Shown: piece after piece, positions 1 through 8,500 of the stretch | Layout: each line of letters begins with the position of its first letter | Position numbering within the stretch: the stretch's first letter is position 1 | IMG/VR virus record: IMGVR_UViG_3300046171_000162 | Span: 124,001-188,000 of that record | DNA length: 64,000 bases | Direction: 5' to 3' (one strand) | From: a virus | Made by a program: the position numbers and the translations under genes | The notes under the pieces: generated by a model | What the model saw: only the letters and a program-made list of their open reading frames with translations | Told to the model about the DNA's origin: nothing | Database searches by the model: none

Positions 1-2
1 TG

Positions 3-128
3 GGCTACCGCAAGTGGGCAAAGCGATTCATCGATGAATTCGGTGAGTACATCACGGGCGACGGTGTGGCATGGTTGCACGACGACATCGACACCGACGA
101 GATGGATCAGATGCTGGCAGAACTCTAG
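3..128 (+). CDS. C-terminal end of an unidentified protein (5' truncated by window)
   Basis: The frame is open from the first bases of the window to a TAG at 126-128. It gives a 41-residue acidic C-terminus rich in Asp, Glu and Trp that ends in QMLAEL. The base composition and amino acids look coding, and the frame stops just before the promoter of the next gene. Too little is present to assign a function. The competing frame that runs through it into the next gene encodes a Trp/Thr/Ser-rich peptide that looks like a shadow. Confidence 0.5.
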   Translation, partial: GYRKWAKRFIDEFGEYITGDGVAWLHDDIDTDEMDQMLAEL

Positions 129-142
129 GGGTCTGCCCCCCA

Positions 143-151
143 TGCTACAAT
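143..151 (+). promoter_or_regulatory. Extended -10 promoter element (TGCTACAAT)
   Basis: A sigma70-type extended -10 (TG, one base, TACAAT) lies 24 bases upstream of the ATG at 175, between two genes. The same TGnTANAAT layout recurs at 2415 and 49526. It would let host RNA polymerase transcribe the nuclease-like gene independently of the phage late programme. No convincing -35 element is visible. Confidence 0.45.
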
Positions 152-174
152 ATACACCAACGACACACCACACC

Positions 175-750
175 ATGACCCCCACCGTGACCCGCTTCCA
201 ATCAGTCATCGACCACTATACCAGATCGGTCGCCCCCCTCAATGAGCAGTACACAAATACTCTTAACGCAGGCGGCAAGATGAGGGGCACCGTAGGTAAA
301 CTCTACGAGGACATTGCACAGGGTATTGTCTACACTGTAGACCCCACACTTGTGGTTAAGCACAATGACTATATTCTCATTGAATCGCGTGGGGGACAGT
401 ATTACAAAAAGGTGCAAGTTGACCTGCACGTATACAAGGACGATGAATTAGTTTGCATCATTGAGTGCAAGACTTATCTCGATTCATCTATGCTGGACCG
501 TGCATGTAGTGAGTTCGATAAGATCAGGCGTGTGTACCCTGGTATACCTGCAGCGGTATTTACAGGTCAGTTCGATGTTAAGCATGAGACCTATGATTGG
601 TTCAAAGATGAATGTGAGTTTGACACGTTCGTTGTTAACCAAACCAAGCAACGTGATAGTAATAATCCCATCTACAAGACTTGCGACCCATTAGATACAC
701 AATCTCTCGAATCTTTCGCAGACTGGGTGAGATCAGCAGTCAACCAGTAA
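175..750 (+). CDS. PD-(D/E)XK superfamily nuclease-like protein
   Basis: This 191-residue protein carries the signature of restriction-endonuclease-fold enzymes. Asp83 lies on a predicted strand (VQVDLHVY), followed 14 residues later by Glu97-Cys98-Lys99 on the next strand (CIIECKTY), the usual D-x(n)-ExK metal-binding core. An N-terminal helix around GKLYEDIAQ fits the conserved Glu helix that precedes the core. The frame is open upstream and an ATG at 142 is possible, but that ATG lies inside the promoter -10, so 175 is preferred. The gene has its own extended -10 and a strong terminator, so it is a separate unit from the tail operon. Family knowledge supports a DNA endonuclease; whether it degrades host DNA, resolves phage DNA or restricts rivals cannot be told from the sequence. 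Confidence 0.6.
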   Translation: MTPTVTRFQSVIDHYTRSVAPLNEQYTNTLNAGGKMRGTVGKLYEDIAQGIVYTVDPTLVVKHNDYILIESRGGQYYKKVQVDLHVYKDDELVCIIECKTYLDSSMLDRACSEFDKIRRVYPGIPAAVFTGQFDVKHETYDWFKDECEFDTFVVNQTKQRDSNNPIYKTCDPLDTQSLESFADWVRSAVNQ

Positions 751-760
751 GTAACACACA

Positions 761-784
761 GGGGCAGTGATTTGCCCCTTTTTT
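761..784 (+). terminator. Rho-independent terminator after the nuclease-like gene
   Basis: A perfect 6-bp GC-rich stem (GGGGCA / TGCCCC) with a 6-base loop is followed directly by six T residues. It begins 10 bases after the stop codon at 750. Confidence 0.85.
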
Positions 785-851
785 GTGATACCCCCGATCG
801 CCGTACCAAAAAAGTACCTTCTTCCTAACCTACAAAGTGTTACCCAAGCGA

Positions 852-859
852 GATAAATA
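852..859 (+). promoter_or_regulatory. T4-type late promoter (GATAAATA)
   Basis: This octamer matches the T4-like late consensus NATAAATA. It sits in the 170-base gap between the terminator at 784 and the next gene at 920. It is the only late motif before the overlapping genes that lead to the PAAR protein. The rest of the gap is AT- and C-rich and holds no other clear feature. Confidence 0.6.
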
Positions 860-919
860 TTACGGGTCCCCCCTATACAAAAAAATCCCCCAGAAAATTT
901 TTACCCCCATAGTTGAATC

Positions 920-1126
920 ATGAAAGACTACGATGGATATCTGAATAAGCAAGCAGAAGTCCTTAACGAGTTTGACGACTTTTGCGAACAATTTGAGAAA
1001 CGTGCCTCCGAGAACTTTAAGAATGCAGACAAATCCGATGAACGATTCAAACTCCTCCAAGAAATCTCTGAACCTGGAACAAGTGCTGGAGAGAGCATTT
1101 CAGGAGATACGGGAACTGAAGAGTGA
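920..1126 (+). CDS. Small acidic protein of unknown function
   Basis: This is a 68-codon frame starting with ATG (MKDYDGYLNKQ). Its first 50 residues are charged and predicted helical (EFDDFCEQFEKRASENFK). The last 18 residues are Gly/Ser/Thr-rich and look unlike the first part. That tail is read from DNA that encodes a clear coiled coil in another frame (the gene at 1038). The gene is therefore either genuinely overlapping, or the N-terminal half of one protein whose reading frame changes near 1070. I do not recognise a family. Confidence 0.5.
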   Translation: MKDYDGYLNKQAEVLNEFDDFCEQFEKRASENFKNADKSDERFKLLQEISEPGTSAGESISGDTGTEE

Positions 1127-1244
1127 AGTCGAGCGTCTAAAGTCTCCACAACTCATGTATAGACGCCCTGGTGCTGACGCACATGAGAAGGTAACAGATT
1201 ACTTGGATGATGTAGATAAAAGACTACGAGTATTAGAAAGGTAA
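1038..1244 (+). CDS. Small coiled-coil protein of unknown function
   Basis: This frame encodes 68 residues from ATG 1038. The centre is a strong heptad-type coiled coil (LEQVLERAFQEIRELKSEVERL), followed by YRRPGADAHEKV and a charged helix. An in-frame ATG at 972 would add 22 residues, but they look like a shadow of the upstream gene. The TAA shares its last A with the ATG of the next gene, so the two are translationally coupled. The setting before a PAAR protein and baseplate genes suggests a small virion or assembly protein, which is inference only. Confidence 0.55.
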   Translation: MNDSNSSKKSLNLEQVLERAFQEIRELKSEVERLKSPQLMYRRPGADAHEKVTDYLDDVDKRLRVLER

Positions 1245-2113
1245 TGGCAATACTGATACCTGCTGGTCAATCCTTTACGAATGTGGGTGGCATGTGGAAG
1301 ATGCTGCCTGCCCCTGGAATCTTTGTGTTACCCGACATGAGGAGAGAGGGGCAGGAGATTAATATCTACGAGACTGCTGGGGTAGTGAATGTCACTGCTC
1401 AAGCGAACTTGGTATGTCCTGGAGGCACACCAGGTCCCTCGCAGCCGAGTCCCGAGTTAATCACAGGTATCAGTGTCAGTATCAATCCACCTGGTGTGGT
1501 AGTCCTGAAAGGAGGAGTACCCACCATTGCAGAGATGAGGGATGGTTCTGATGCTGTGAGTCTTGGGAGCATCAGTGTAGCACCTGGAGTCACCACATTA
1601 GTGCTGCCGTTGCCTATCATTGGCAATTACACGGAGAAGTGGTTATATGATGGTGAGGCAGGTTTCATTGAGAGTTATAAGGGATTAGAGGTGCCAACAG
1701 CACAGGACAATGTGAGAAGTTCATCGTATATCAGTGGTCAGGGTAGGGTGAAGCCTATCTCACAAAAAATGAGGACCGAGCCTCTGATAGCACGAAAGAT
1801 ACCTGGAGGAGGTGTAAGGAACTATGCATATCAGAATAGTGTAGGTAGAGAGTTATATGGACCTATAGGACATGACCTTGCTCAACAGAATAGTAACTAT
1901 ATGTGGTCCTACCGACCCTCTCTGATACAAACACTACGTTATCATTATCTCATTACTGTTACGAGTACATGTCCACCATATACTTGGACATTCCCAGCAT
2001 ATGTGGATGTAGACAATAATTGGCGTCATCATAAGAGTAGGACGTTAAATAGACTGAAGAGGCAACGTACTGCCACTGAAGGTAATGTAGGAACAACTGG
2101 AGGCAATCCCTAA
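1244..2113 (+). CDS. Putative virion structural protein upstream of PAAR
   Basis: The product has 289 residues. The N-terminal part is beta-rich, with Gly/Pro/Val strands (GISVSINPPGVVVL, GSISVAPGVTTLVLPLP). The C-terminal part is Tyr/Arg/Trp-rich and basic (SRTLNRLKRQRTATEG). It has no signal peptide and no clear enzyme motif. It overlaps both neighbours by one base (TAATG at each end), so it is co-translated with the PAAR spike protein that follows. A baseplate or spike-associated role is inferred from that coupling. I do not recognise the family. Confidence 0.6.
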   Translation: MAILIPAGQSFTNVGGMWKMLPAPGIFVLPDMRREGQEINIYETAGVVNVTAQANLVCPGGTPGPSQPSPELITGISVSINPPGVVVLKGGVPTIAEMRDGSDAVSLGSISVAPGVTTLVLPLPIIGNYTEKWLYDGEAGFIESYKGLEVPTAQDNVRSSSYISGQGRVKPISQKMRTEPLIARKIPGGGVRNYAYQNSVGRELYGPIGHDLAQQNSNYMWSYRPSLIQTLRYHYLITVTSTCPPYTWTFPAYVDVDNNWRHHKSRTLNRLKRQRTATEGNVGTTGGNP

Positions 2114-2406
2114 TGGCAGGAAGTGGTGTGAGTCGAATCAAAGATCTAGAGAGTGGTCATCAGTGTTGGCCACCTGTTCCTGTGATTACAGGGTCTCTGA
2201 ACGTCTTTGTGAATAAGAAAGCAGCATTGCGTGTCGGTGATGTGACATCAGTGCATGTATGTGGTAACAACCCACCTCATACTGATAAGTGTGTAAAGGG
2301 ATCGTTAACGATTTTCTGTAACAAGAAAGCAATCATGCGTATTGGTGATGTATTATCATTTGGAGCAGTGATGACACAAGGAAGTCATACGGTATTGGCA
2401 GGTTGA
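2113..2406 (+). CDS. PAAR-domain tail spike tip protein
   Basis: At 97 residues it has the size and pattern of PAAR proteins, which cap the membrane-piercing needle of contractile tails (T4 gp5.4 position). The sequence shows two similar halves, each with a (V/K)GSLxxFxNKKAxxRxGDV core, separated by a metal-ligand-rich loop (HVCGNNPPHTDKC). His and Cys residues in this segment and in GHQCWPP fit the Zn/Fe-binding tip of the PAAR cone. The ATG overlaps the stop of the preceding gene, so the two are coupled. It is short and carries no effector extension. Confidence 0.85.
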   Translation: MAGSGVSRIKDLESGHQCWPPVPVITGSLNVFVNKKAALRVGDVTSVHVCGNNPPHTDKCVKGSLTIFCNKKAIMRIGDVLSFGAVMTQGSHTVLAG

Positions 2407-2414
2407 TGAATTTG

Positions 2415-2423
2415 TGGTATAAT
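2415..2423 (+). promoter_or_regulatory. Extended -10 promoter element (TGGTATAAT)
   Basis: A consensus extended -10 (TG, one base, TATAAT) lies 22 bases upstream of the small gene at 2446 and just downstream of the PAAR gene. The same nine bases occur again at 49526. No clear -35 is visible. It could give the small basic protein early or middle expression. Confidence 0.45.
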
Positions 2424-2445
2424 TAGATCAGTTCATCATTGATTA

Positions 2446-2592
2446 ATGGCAAAGGTTAAAAAGTCTCTTCTTGGTCAACAGTTTATTGAGGCAACACCCA
2501 AGAAATCACGACAGGGTTGTGGACAGCATACCAAGTATGCAGCAACATCTCGTAACAAGGCAAAGAAGCGTTATCGTGGTCAGGGTAAGTGA
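2446..2592 (+). CDS. Small highly basic conserved phage protein
   Basis: This 48-residue protein (MAKVKKSLLGQQFIEATPKKSRQGCG...) is very rich in Lys, Arg, Gln and Gly, with no hydrophobic segment. It lies two genes upstream of gene 25. In T4, small genes of the uvsY.-1/uvsY.-2 group occupy that place, and similar short basic proteins are common there in cyanomyoviruses, so a UvsY.-2-like identity is possible but is memory-based. Its composition suggests nucleic-acid or ribosome contact. The stop codon overlaps the GTG start of the next gene by four bases (GTGA). Confidence 0.7.
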   Translation: MAKVKKSLLGQQFIEATPKKSRQGCGQHTKYAATSRNKAKKRYRGQGK

Positions 2593-3242
2593 ATTTAATT
2601 TGCAATCTTCCTGCCGAAAAGGTATGGGTTCGTAAAGAATACTTACGAGACCACCAGGATGGACATGGGGAGTTTGTAGAGGGCGTCTGGGTATGTGCTA
2701 AAAGCATACCTGGACGTGCTTTTTACTTTGAGACGTACTTGCCTACCTATGGGGCAATGTATGATAAACTTCCGATCAGTGCATTCGTAAGATCACCCAA
2801 GACACCAGATGTTGATATGAGTCTGGAGAATCTACAATTTTGGAATTGTATGGATTATGGTGTTGCATGTATGAGCAAAGGATTTGTGGCATCTATGGAC
2901 TGTGAAGTCTTTACAAGAGACCATGGATTGATGAAAGGTCAATACTTGTTTACACTTGATAACTATCATGCAAACATCGATGTTATAGATAATAATGTAA
3001 GTGAGGTGCCACAAGAGCACAAGTCGCATAATTGTATCGCTTTAACTAACGGTCAGTATGCACTATATCCTAATAACAGAATGCGACTGTATGACCTCTC
3101 TATAACGCCCCAGGACCCTCAATTCCCTGACTTTAAGGTATCCACCATAGAATACCAAGTAGAGGCAGGAATTGACTGGGGACGCCTTGGAGACACCGAC
3201 GACTATTTCTGGCAAACACCAAAGGAGAAACAAAATGGGTAA
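2589..3242 (+). CDS. Conserved hypothetical protein upstream of gene 25
   Basis: The protein has 217 residues. The GTG start at 2589 overlaps the TGA of the preceding gene (GTGA), the coupling used throughout this operon; the next in-frame Met is far inside the protein. It is a mixed alpha/beta protein with many aromatic residues (EGVWVCAKSIPGRAFYFETYLPTYGAMYDKL, quoted here only as a region around residues 28-58) and no transmembrane segment or catalytic motif I recognise. Late genes on both sides suggest a virion-related role. No function is assigned. Confidence 0.65.
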   Translation: MNLICNLPAEKVWVRKEYLRDHQDGHGEFVEGVWVCAKSIPGRAFYFETYLPTYGAMYDKLPISAFVRSPKTPDVDMSLENLQFWNCMDYGVACMSKGFVASMDCEVFTRDHGLMKGQYLFTLDNYHANIDVIDNNVSEVPQEHKSHNCIALTNGQYALYPNNRMRLYDLSITPQDPQFPDFKVSTIEYQVEAGIDWGRLGDTDDYFWQTPKEKQNG

Positions 3243-3363
3243 TTCACCAACCGACAAGAGCAAAGATTTTATCAAGTCTGGAATGACCCTGATCACCCAG
3301 ATTGACTCTGATAGGTATCTAAAGAAGAAAGAGAAAGAAGATCAGAAAAAGGACCATAAATAA
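3235..3363 (+). CDS. Small lysine-rich protein of unknown function
   Basis: This 42-residue protein (MGNSPTDKSKDFIK...) ends in a dense run of Lys, Glu and Asp. An AGGAG ribosome site lies 8 bases before the ATG, and the gene overlaps the previous stop by 8 bases. Its TAA stop lies within the late-promoter motif for gene 25. Size, position and good ribosome site favour a real gene. The function is unknown. Confidence 0.55.
   Translation: MGNSPTDKSKDFIKSGMTLITQIDSDRYLKKKEKEDQKKDHK
3355..3362 (+). promoter_or_regulatory. T4-type late promoter (CATAAATA) before gene 25
   Basis: This late-promoter octamer sits 20 bases upstream of the gene 25 start and overlaps the stop codon of the small upstream gene. 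Confidence 0.65.
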
Positions 3364-3381
3364 ACAATAAATTGTGTTATT

Positions 3382-3777
3382 GTGCCTAATCAACAGTCTT
3401 TTAAAGATTTAAAGGTCACCTTCAATCCACATCCTATTACAGGGGATTTGCAGGTGACTAAAGATGAGGCGTCTATTAAGCAGTCAATTACTAATTTGTT
3501 ATTGACATCACCTGGAGAACGATTGTTTGATAGTGAAATCGGTTCGGGTATTCGCGACTTGTTGTTTGAACAACTTGATTTTGCTATTGCAGGTCTCATT
3601 GCTGATGAGATCAAACGTACTTTATCAAAATACGAACCTAGAATAAGGTTGCAAGAAGTTGAGGTCTTACCAGACTTTGACAATAATGCATTTGAAGCAA
3701 ACCTAGAGTTTACTATTATTGGTCGTCAGGACACTCCCGATCAATCAATCAACTTCCTCCTCCAGAGAACCCGATGA
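3382..3777 (+). CDS. 25: Baseplate wedge protein gp25
   Basis: This 131-residue protein is a member of the gpW/gp25 family, the wedge component related to type VI secretion TssE. In T4, gp25 joins gp6 and gp53 in the wedge, near the first sheath ring. The family core is visible: NLLLTSPGERLFDSEIGSGI at residues 36-55, the E-R/GxG lysozyme-like fold signature, followed by a helix and two strands. The start is GTG at 3382, 20 bases after a late promoter. The end overlaps gene 6 by four bases (ATGA), so gp25 and gp6 are translated together as in T4. Confidence 0.92.
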   Translation: MPNQQSFKDLKVTFNPHPITGDLQVTKDEASIKQSITNLLLTSPGERLFDSEIGSGIRDLLFEQLDFAIAGLIADEIKRTLSKYEPRIRLQEVEVLPDFDNNAFEANLEFTIIGRQDTPDQSINFLLQRTR

Positions 3778-5576
3778 AGCATATTCAAGTAAATAATTTA
3801 GACTTTGAAAATATTAAGACCACTCTCAAAGAATACTTGAGAGCACAGTCTGATTTTACTGATTATGATTTCGAGGGTTCTGTCTGGAGCACATTTCTCG
3901 ATGTATTAGCGTATAACACGTATTACACCGCGTTCAACACGAACATGGTGGTAAACGAGTTGTTCTTGGAGTCTGCCACTCTTCGTGACAACGTAATTTC
4001 TCTGGCAAAGCAACTAGGATATAAACCAAAGTCCGTAGTTGCTGCAAAGGCAATGGTTAATTTCCAAGTAAATTTTCCAGGATCCGCACCTGCAATCATT
4101 GTATTGAAGAAGGGTACGGGATTTGTCACCACTTATAATGATAAACTATACCGCTTTGTAGTATTAGATGACTACAAGGCGGGTGTTGTTAATGGTCAAG
4201 CGTTTTTCACTAACGTAGAGTTGTACGAAGGTTCTGTTGTTGAGGACAACTTTACCACAAGTAACTTCGTTAAATCACAGAAGTACGTACTGTCTAACGG
4301 AAAAGCGGATACTAGCACCATTAGAGTCAAAGTATATCCCACAGAACAGTCTAGTGAGTTCGCTTACTTCACTATGATTGATAATATCATTGACATCAAA
4401 GACACTGACGGCATTTTCTACGTAGATGAATCTGCTGACGAGAGATATGAGTTGTTCTTTGGTGACGGTGTTATTGGTCAAAAACTAGAGCACAACAACT
4501 ATGTTGAGGCATCATATCTTATTTCTAATGGCGCTGAAGCAAATGGTGCGTCATTATTTGTATTTGCTGGTGTTTTAGAGGATGTCAACGGAACTGCGTT
4601 TGGAACTGAAGTAAGAAACATCACAGTTGTTGATAATGCAAACGGCGGTGCTGACATCGAGAGCATTGACAAGATTAAGTTCAATGCACCGAAATTATAT
4701 GCTACACAGAATAGAGCGGTAACTGCGAGTGATTACGCTGCTATTGTAAGAAAGATCTACCCAGCGATCTCTGACATCATTACATACGGTGGTGAAGAGG
4801 AGAGATACCCTGAATTTGGTAAAGTCAAGATTGTCATCAAACCAGAGAGTGGTGCGAACTTATCCACAACCACCAAGCAACAAATTATCGCTGGTTTGAA
4901 AGATTATGCTGTTGCTTCGGTAACTCCTGAAATCAAGGACCCATCTATTCTATATTTGGAGTTAGACAGTAGAGTTCAGTTCAATACAAGGATTACTAAT
5001 CAATATCCAGAAGACATCAGAACTAAAGTCTATTCTGGTGTTGAACAGTACACCAAAGCATCAAGCACCGAGAAATTCAACGGTAAGTTTAGATATAGTA
5101 AGTACATTGGAGTCATCGATTCTTCTGATAGATCGATCACATCTAACACTACAACCGTAATGATGAGAAAGGATTTCTATCCTCTTATCAACAGCACTTC
5201 TTTCTATGAACTTTGCTTCCAGAACGCATTTAAGAGCAATTGCCCTGAAGATGGTCCTGTAATTCAGAGTACAGCATTTAGAGTCAGTGAATATCCTGTT
5301 ACTGATGTCTATATGGAAGATCGCTTCGGCAAAATGATCCTATATAGACTAGATCCTGGAACTGGCGAAAAGATAGTATTGAAGGACTATATTGGCGATG
5401 TTGATTACGACGAGGGTGAAATCAAGTTGTATGACGTGACTATTATAGAAGGTACTTTCTTCGACAACAGAATTTCAGTTCGTGTCGTTCCTCGTAATAA
5501 CGATATCGATGCATCTAGACATATGTACTTGGATGTAGATGTTGCTAATAGTAAGTTCGCGGTATACCCAGAGTAA
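3774..5576 (+). CDS. 6: Baseplate wedge protein gp6
   Basis: This 600-residue protein has the length and sequence character of T4 gp6 (660 aa), which forms the inner ring of the baseplate by dimerising between wedges. The N-terminus has the expected Phe/Tyr-rich helix (QSDFTDYDFEGSVW) and the ASxLRDN-type segment (LESATLRDNVISLAKQLGYK). The middle contains the gp6/gpJ-like ANGGADIESIDKIKFNAPK segment. It overlaps gp25 and is followed, 4 bases after its stop, by gene 7. No anomalies were seen. Confidence 0.9.
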   Translation: MKHIQVNNLDFENIKTTLKEYLRAQSDFTDYDFEGSVWSTFLDVLAYNTYYTAFNTNMVVNELFLESATLRDNVISLAKQLGYKPKSVVAAKAMVNFQVNFPGSAPAIIVLKKGTGFVTTYNDKLYRFVVLDDYKAGVVNGQAFFTNVELYEGSVVEDNFTTSNFVKSQKYVLSNGKADTSTIRVKVYPTEQSSEFAYFTMIDNIIDIKDTDGIFYVDESADERYELFFGDGVIGQKLEHNNYVEASYLISNGAEANGASLFVFAGVLEDVNGTAFGTEVRNITVVDNANGGADIESIDKIKFNAPKLYATQNRAVTASDYAAIVRKIYPAISDIITYGGEEERYPEFGKVKIVIKPESGANLSTTTKQQIIAGLKDYAVASVTPEIKDPSILYLELDSRVQFNTRITNQYPEDIRTKVYSGVEQYTKASSTEKFNGKFRYSKYIGVIDSSDRSITSNTTTVMMRKDFYPLINSTSFYELCFQNAFKSNCPEDGPVIQSTAFRVSEYPVTDVYMEDRFGKMILYRLDPGTGEKIVLKDYIGDVDYDEGEIKLYDVTIIEGTFFDNRISVRVVPRNNDIDASRHMYLDVDVANSKFAVYPE

Positions 5577-5580
5577 GTAG

Positions 5581-8500
5581 ATGAGTAATAAAATTTCATC
5601 GCTAATTGAGACACAGCTTCCTGCGTTTATCGTTTCTGAATATGGAAATGTCGCGGCAGTCATCGAAGCATACTATGAGCAACTAGAATCTACTGGTCAG
5701 TCTTTAGATATTATATCGAACATCACATCATACCGTGATATCGATTTTTACGAAAAAAATCTACTAACAGAACAAACTACCACAACTGCTGGTATTTCTG
5801 TTACAGATACCACCATTGCGGTTGCTGATGCATCTTCATTCCCCAGAAAGAATGGATATGTCAAAATTGGTGATGAAATTTGTTTTTATGCTTCCAGAAC
5901 AGATACAGAGTTTTTGGGAGTCTCCAGAGGAGTCAGTGGAACCACCCAACTAGGGGATCTCTACGAAAAGTCCCAATACACGTCCTCTGACGCAAAGTTT
6001 CACGCTACCAGTTCGGTAGTACATAATTTAAGTCACCTCTTCCTGTACGCTCTTGTGAAGGCGTTTGAGAGAGAATATCTGGTTGATGTGCCAGAAGTAT
6101 ATCTCAAAGGAGATATCGACAAACGTCAGTTAATCAAGAACATCGCTGACTTTTACAAAGTCAAAGGAACTGACAAGTCAATTAGGTTTATCTTCAACTC
6201 TATCGTCTCGAAGAGTGCTGATGATATCCCCACAACATACTATCCAAAAGACTTTACTGTAAAAGTATCAGAATCCAACTGGGATGCTTCATTTGCACTA
6301 CAAGTCATTGTTCTACAAGGTGATGCCGACTGGTTGATTGGACAAACTATTGTTCAGCAGTCTGACAAGAACTCTCCAAATGCTTCATATGCATCTGTAG
6401 GTATTGAGAATGTCATTGGCATTGGTAAAGTTGGTGATTATGGGTTGTTCAACCTGATCATTAACCCAAGTACCGTAAATGGTGAATTTACAATCCCTGA
6501 AAAGACAGTGCTGGACAGGGTTCTCACGCCTAGTCAAGGTGCTGGTAGTAGAGTCACTGTAGACTCCACATTAGGTTGGAATACACAGAATGGATACGTT
6601 CAAATTAATAATGAAGTCATCCGATACGAAGGAAAGGGTTCTAGACAGTTTATTATTAGAGAGCGTGGTAATGTCACAAGAACTCACGATGTGGGTGACC
6701 TTGTAGTAGGTTATTCTAATGTCACTGCATCTACTGATCAAGGTGATGTCAAGTTACTTGTCTATGGAACACTAACAAATTTAAATGTTGATGTTGCTGA
6801 ACCATATTCTAAAGTTGGAGATAAGGTACAAATCTCCAAACCAGGATTTGAAACCAAGAATCCTGTAATCTATGATCAAACTGCTAACAGAATTCGTTGG
6901 CAGATGAACCCTGGTTCATTAACACCTTCAGTTCCACTGAATCCTGGTGTTGGTCAAGGGTTGTCAAATTATGTTGCTGATGTAGGTGCAATATACGAAG
7001 ATAGTCAGTATTTCTACATCTCAACATCTTCATATCCTTCTACAAGGATTTTGACAGGTGCTACTCAACCTACACCTTTGGTTGATCCTCAACTGCTTAA
7101 ATTAATTCCAAAGCAGTCTAGTACAACACCAGAAGTATATAAAACCCCAACAAGAGATATTGGCATCTTTGTTGATGGTTCTATTGCTTTTAGTTTCAAG
7201 AGTGAGAATAATATTGCTTATGGTGATATTCAGACTTACAACCTTACGAATCGTGGTTCTGGATACACCAAACCTCCTTATGTTCTGGTGAACGGTGATT
7301 CAACGATTGCTCTGTCTTCTTTGGCAGGTGATACTGTTAATGCAATCACAACGATCAAAAATAAAAATTATACAGCAGATCCACTGATCGAGATCACTGC
7401 TGGTAGATATGGTGCAGCAGAAGCGGTTGTGACTTCTGGAGAAATTACTAGCATCAGAGTTATTAACAGTGGCGAGTATTATTCTGCCCCTCCTCTCATC
7501 TTAATCAGTGACCTAGCAGGTAAAGGTAGGTTTGCAGAATATCGTGCAAAGATCAACACGTTAGGAAAAATCACCGAATTTGAAAAAGTCTCTGGTGGTA
7601 AATTCTATACACAAGAAAATGTAAGAGTCGAACTGTTCTCCGAAGGTCAGAACAACCCAGCTGCAGCGACTGCAAAAATTTATCGTTGGGTGCGAAATAG
7701 GTACTTTGAAAATGAGCTCGTTTTAGATGATAACAACGGACTAGCAGTAAAGGATGCAATTGAAAATGAATATTATTATGGTGTTGCTGCAAACCCCAAA
7801 AGACTGCGTGTAAAGTTACAGGATAACATCAATCCAGTCACTCTTCAGGAGACAGCAACTCTCACTCACTCACCAATTCTCGGGTATGCTTATGATGGAA
7901 ATCCAATTTATGGTCCATATGCATTCTCTGACCCTCTAGACAGTTCATCTTCCATTGCGAGAATGAACAGTGGGTACGAACTCAAGAATACAAGAACTGA
8001 TGGTCCCGTCGATGCTCCATACGAGATGGGCACATTTGTTGATGACTACGAGTGGGTTGCTACAGTTGATACTGGTAAGACTCGTCTTGATATCAATAAT
8101 GGTAGATTCTGTGTAACACCAGAATTCCCACAGGGAACGTATGCATACTTCATTTCGATGGATGCTACGAACAAACCTGTATATCCATATATCCTTGGAG
8201 ACAATTTCTATTCTCTGCCTGTTAGATCTAACTACGAAAGTAAGATCACACAGAAATCCATTCCTTCTAACTCTAGAAGGTTGTTTGTCCCTGGCACATT
8301 GAAGAATGGTGCTGATGAAATTGCATTTGTAGATTCTGTCAGTTCTGGATTTGTATCTTCAGTGAAGATTGAAGATTCGCAACCCAATTTCCAAGTTGGA
8401 TGTAGAATTTATGTTGATGACTCTGGAACTGGTGGTAGTGGTGCTTCTGGTATCGTTGCATCCACATTTGGTAAAGATGTCACTGGTATCGAATCAAAAG

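Noticed and set aside
34-174. N-terminal extension of the nuclease-like gene upstream of 175
   Set aside because: The first part reads as Trp/Thr/Arg-rich peptide overlapping another coding frame, and the ATG at 142 lies inside the promoter -10.
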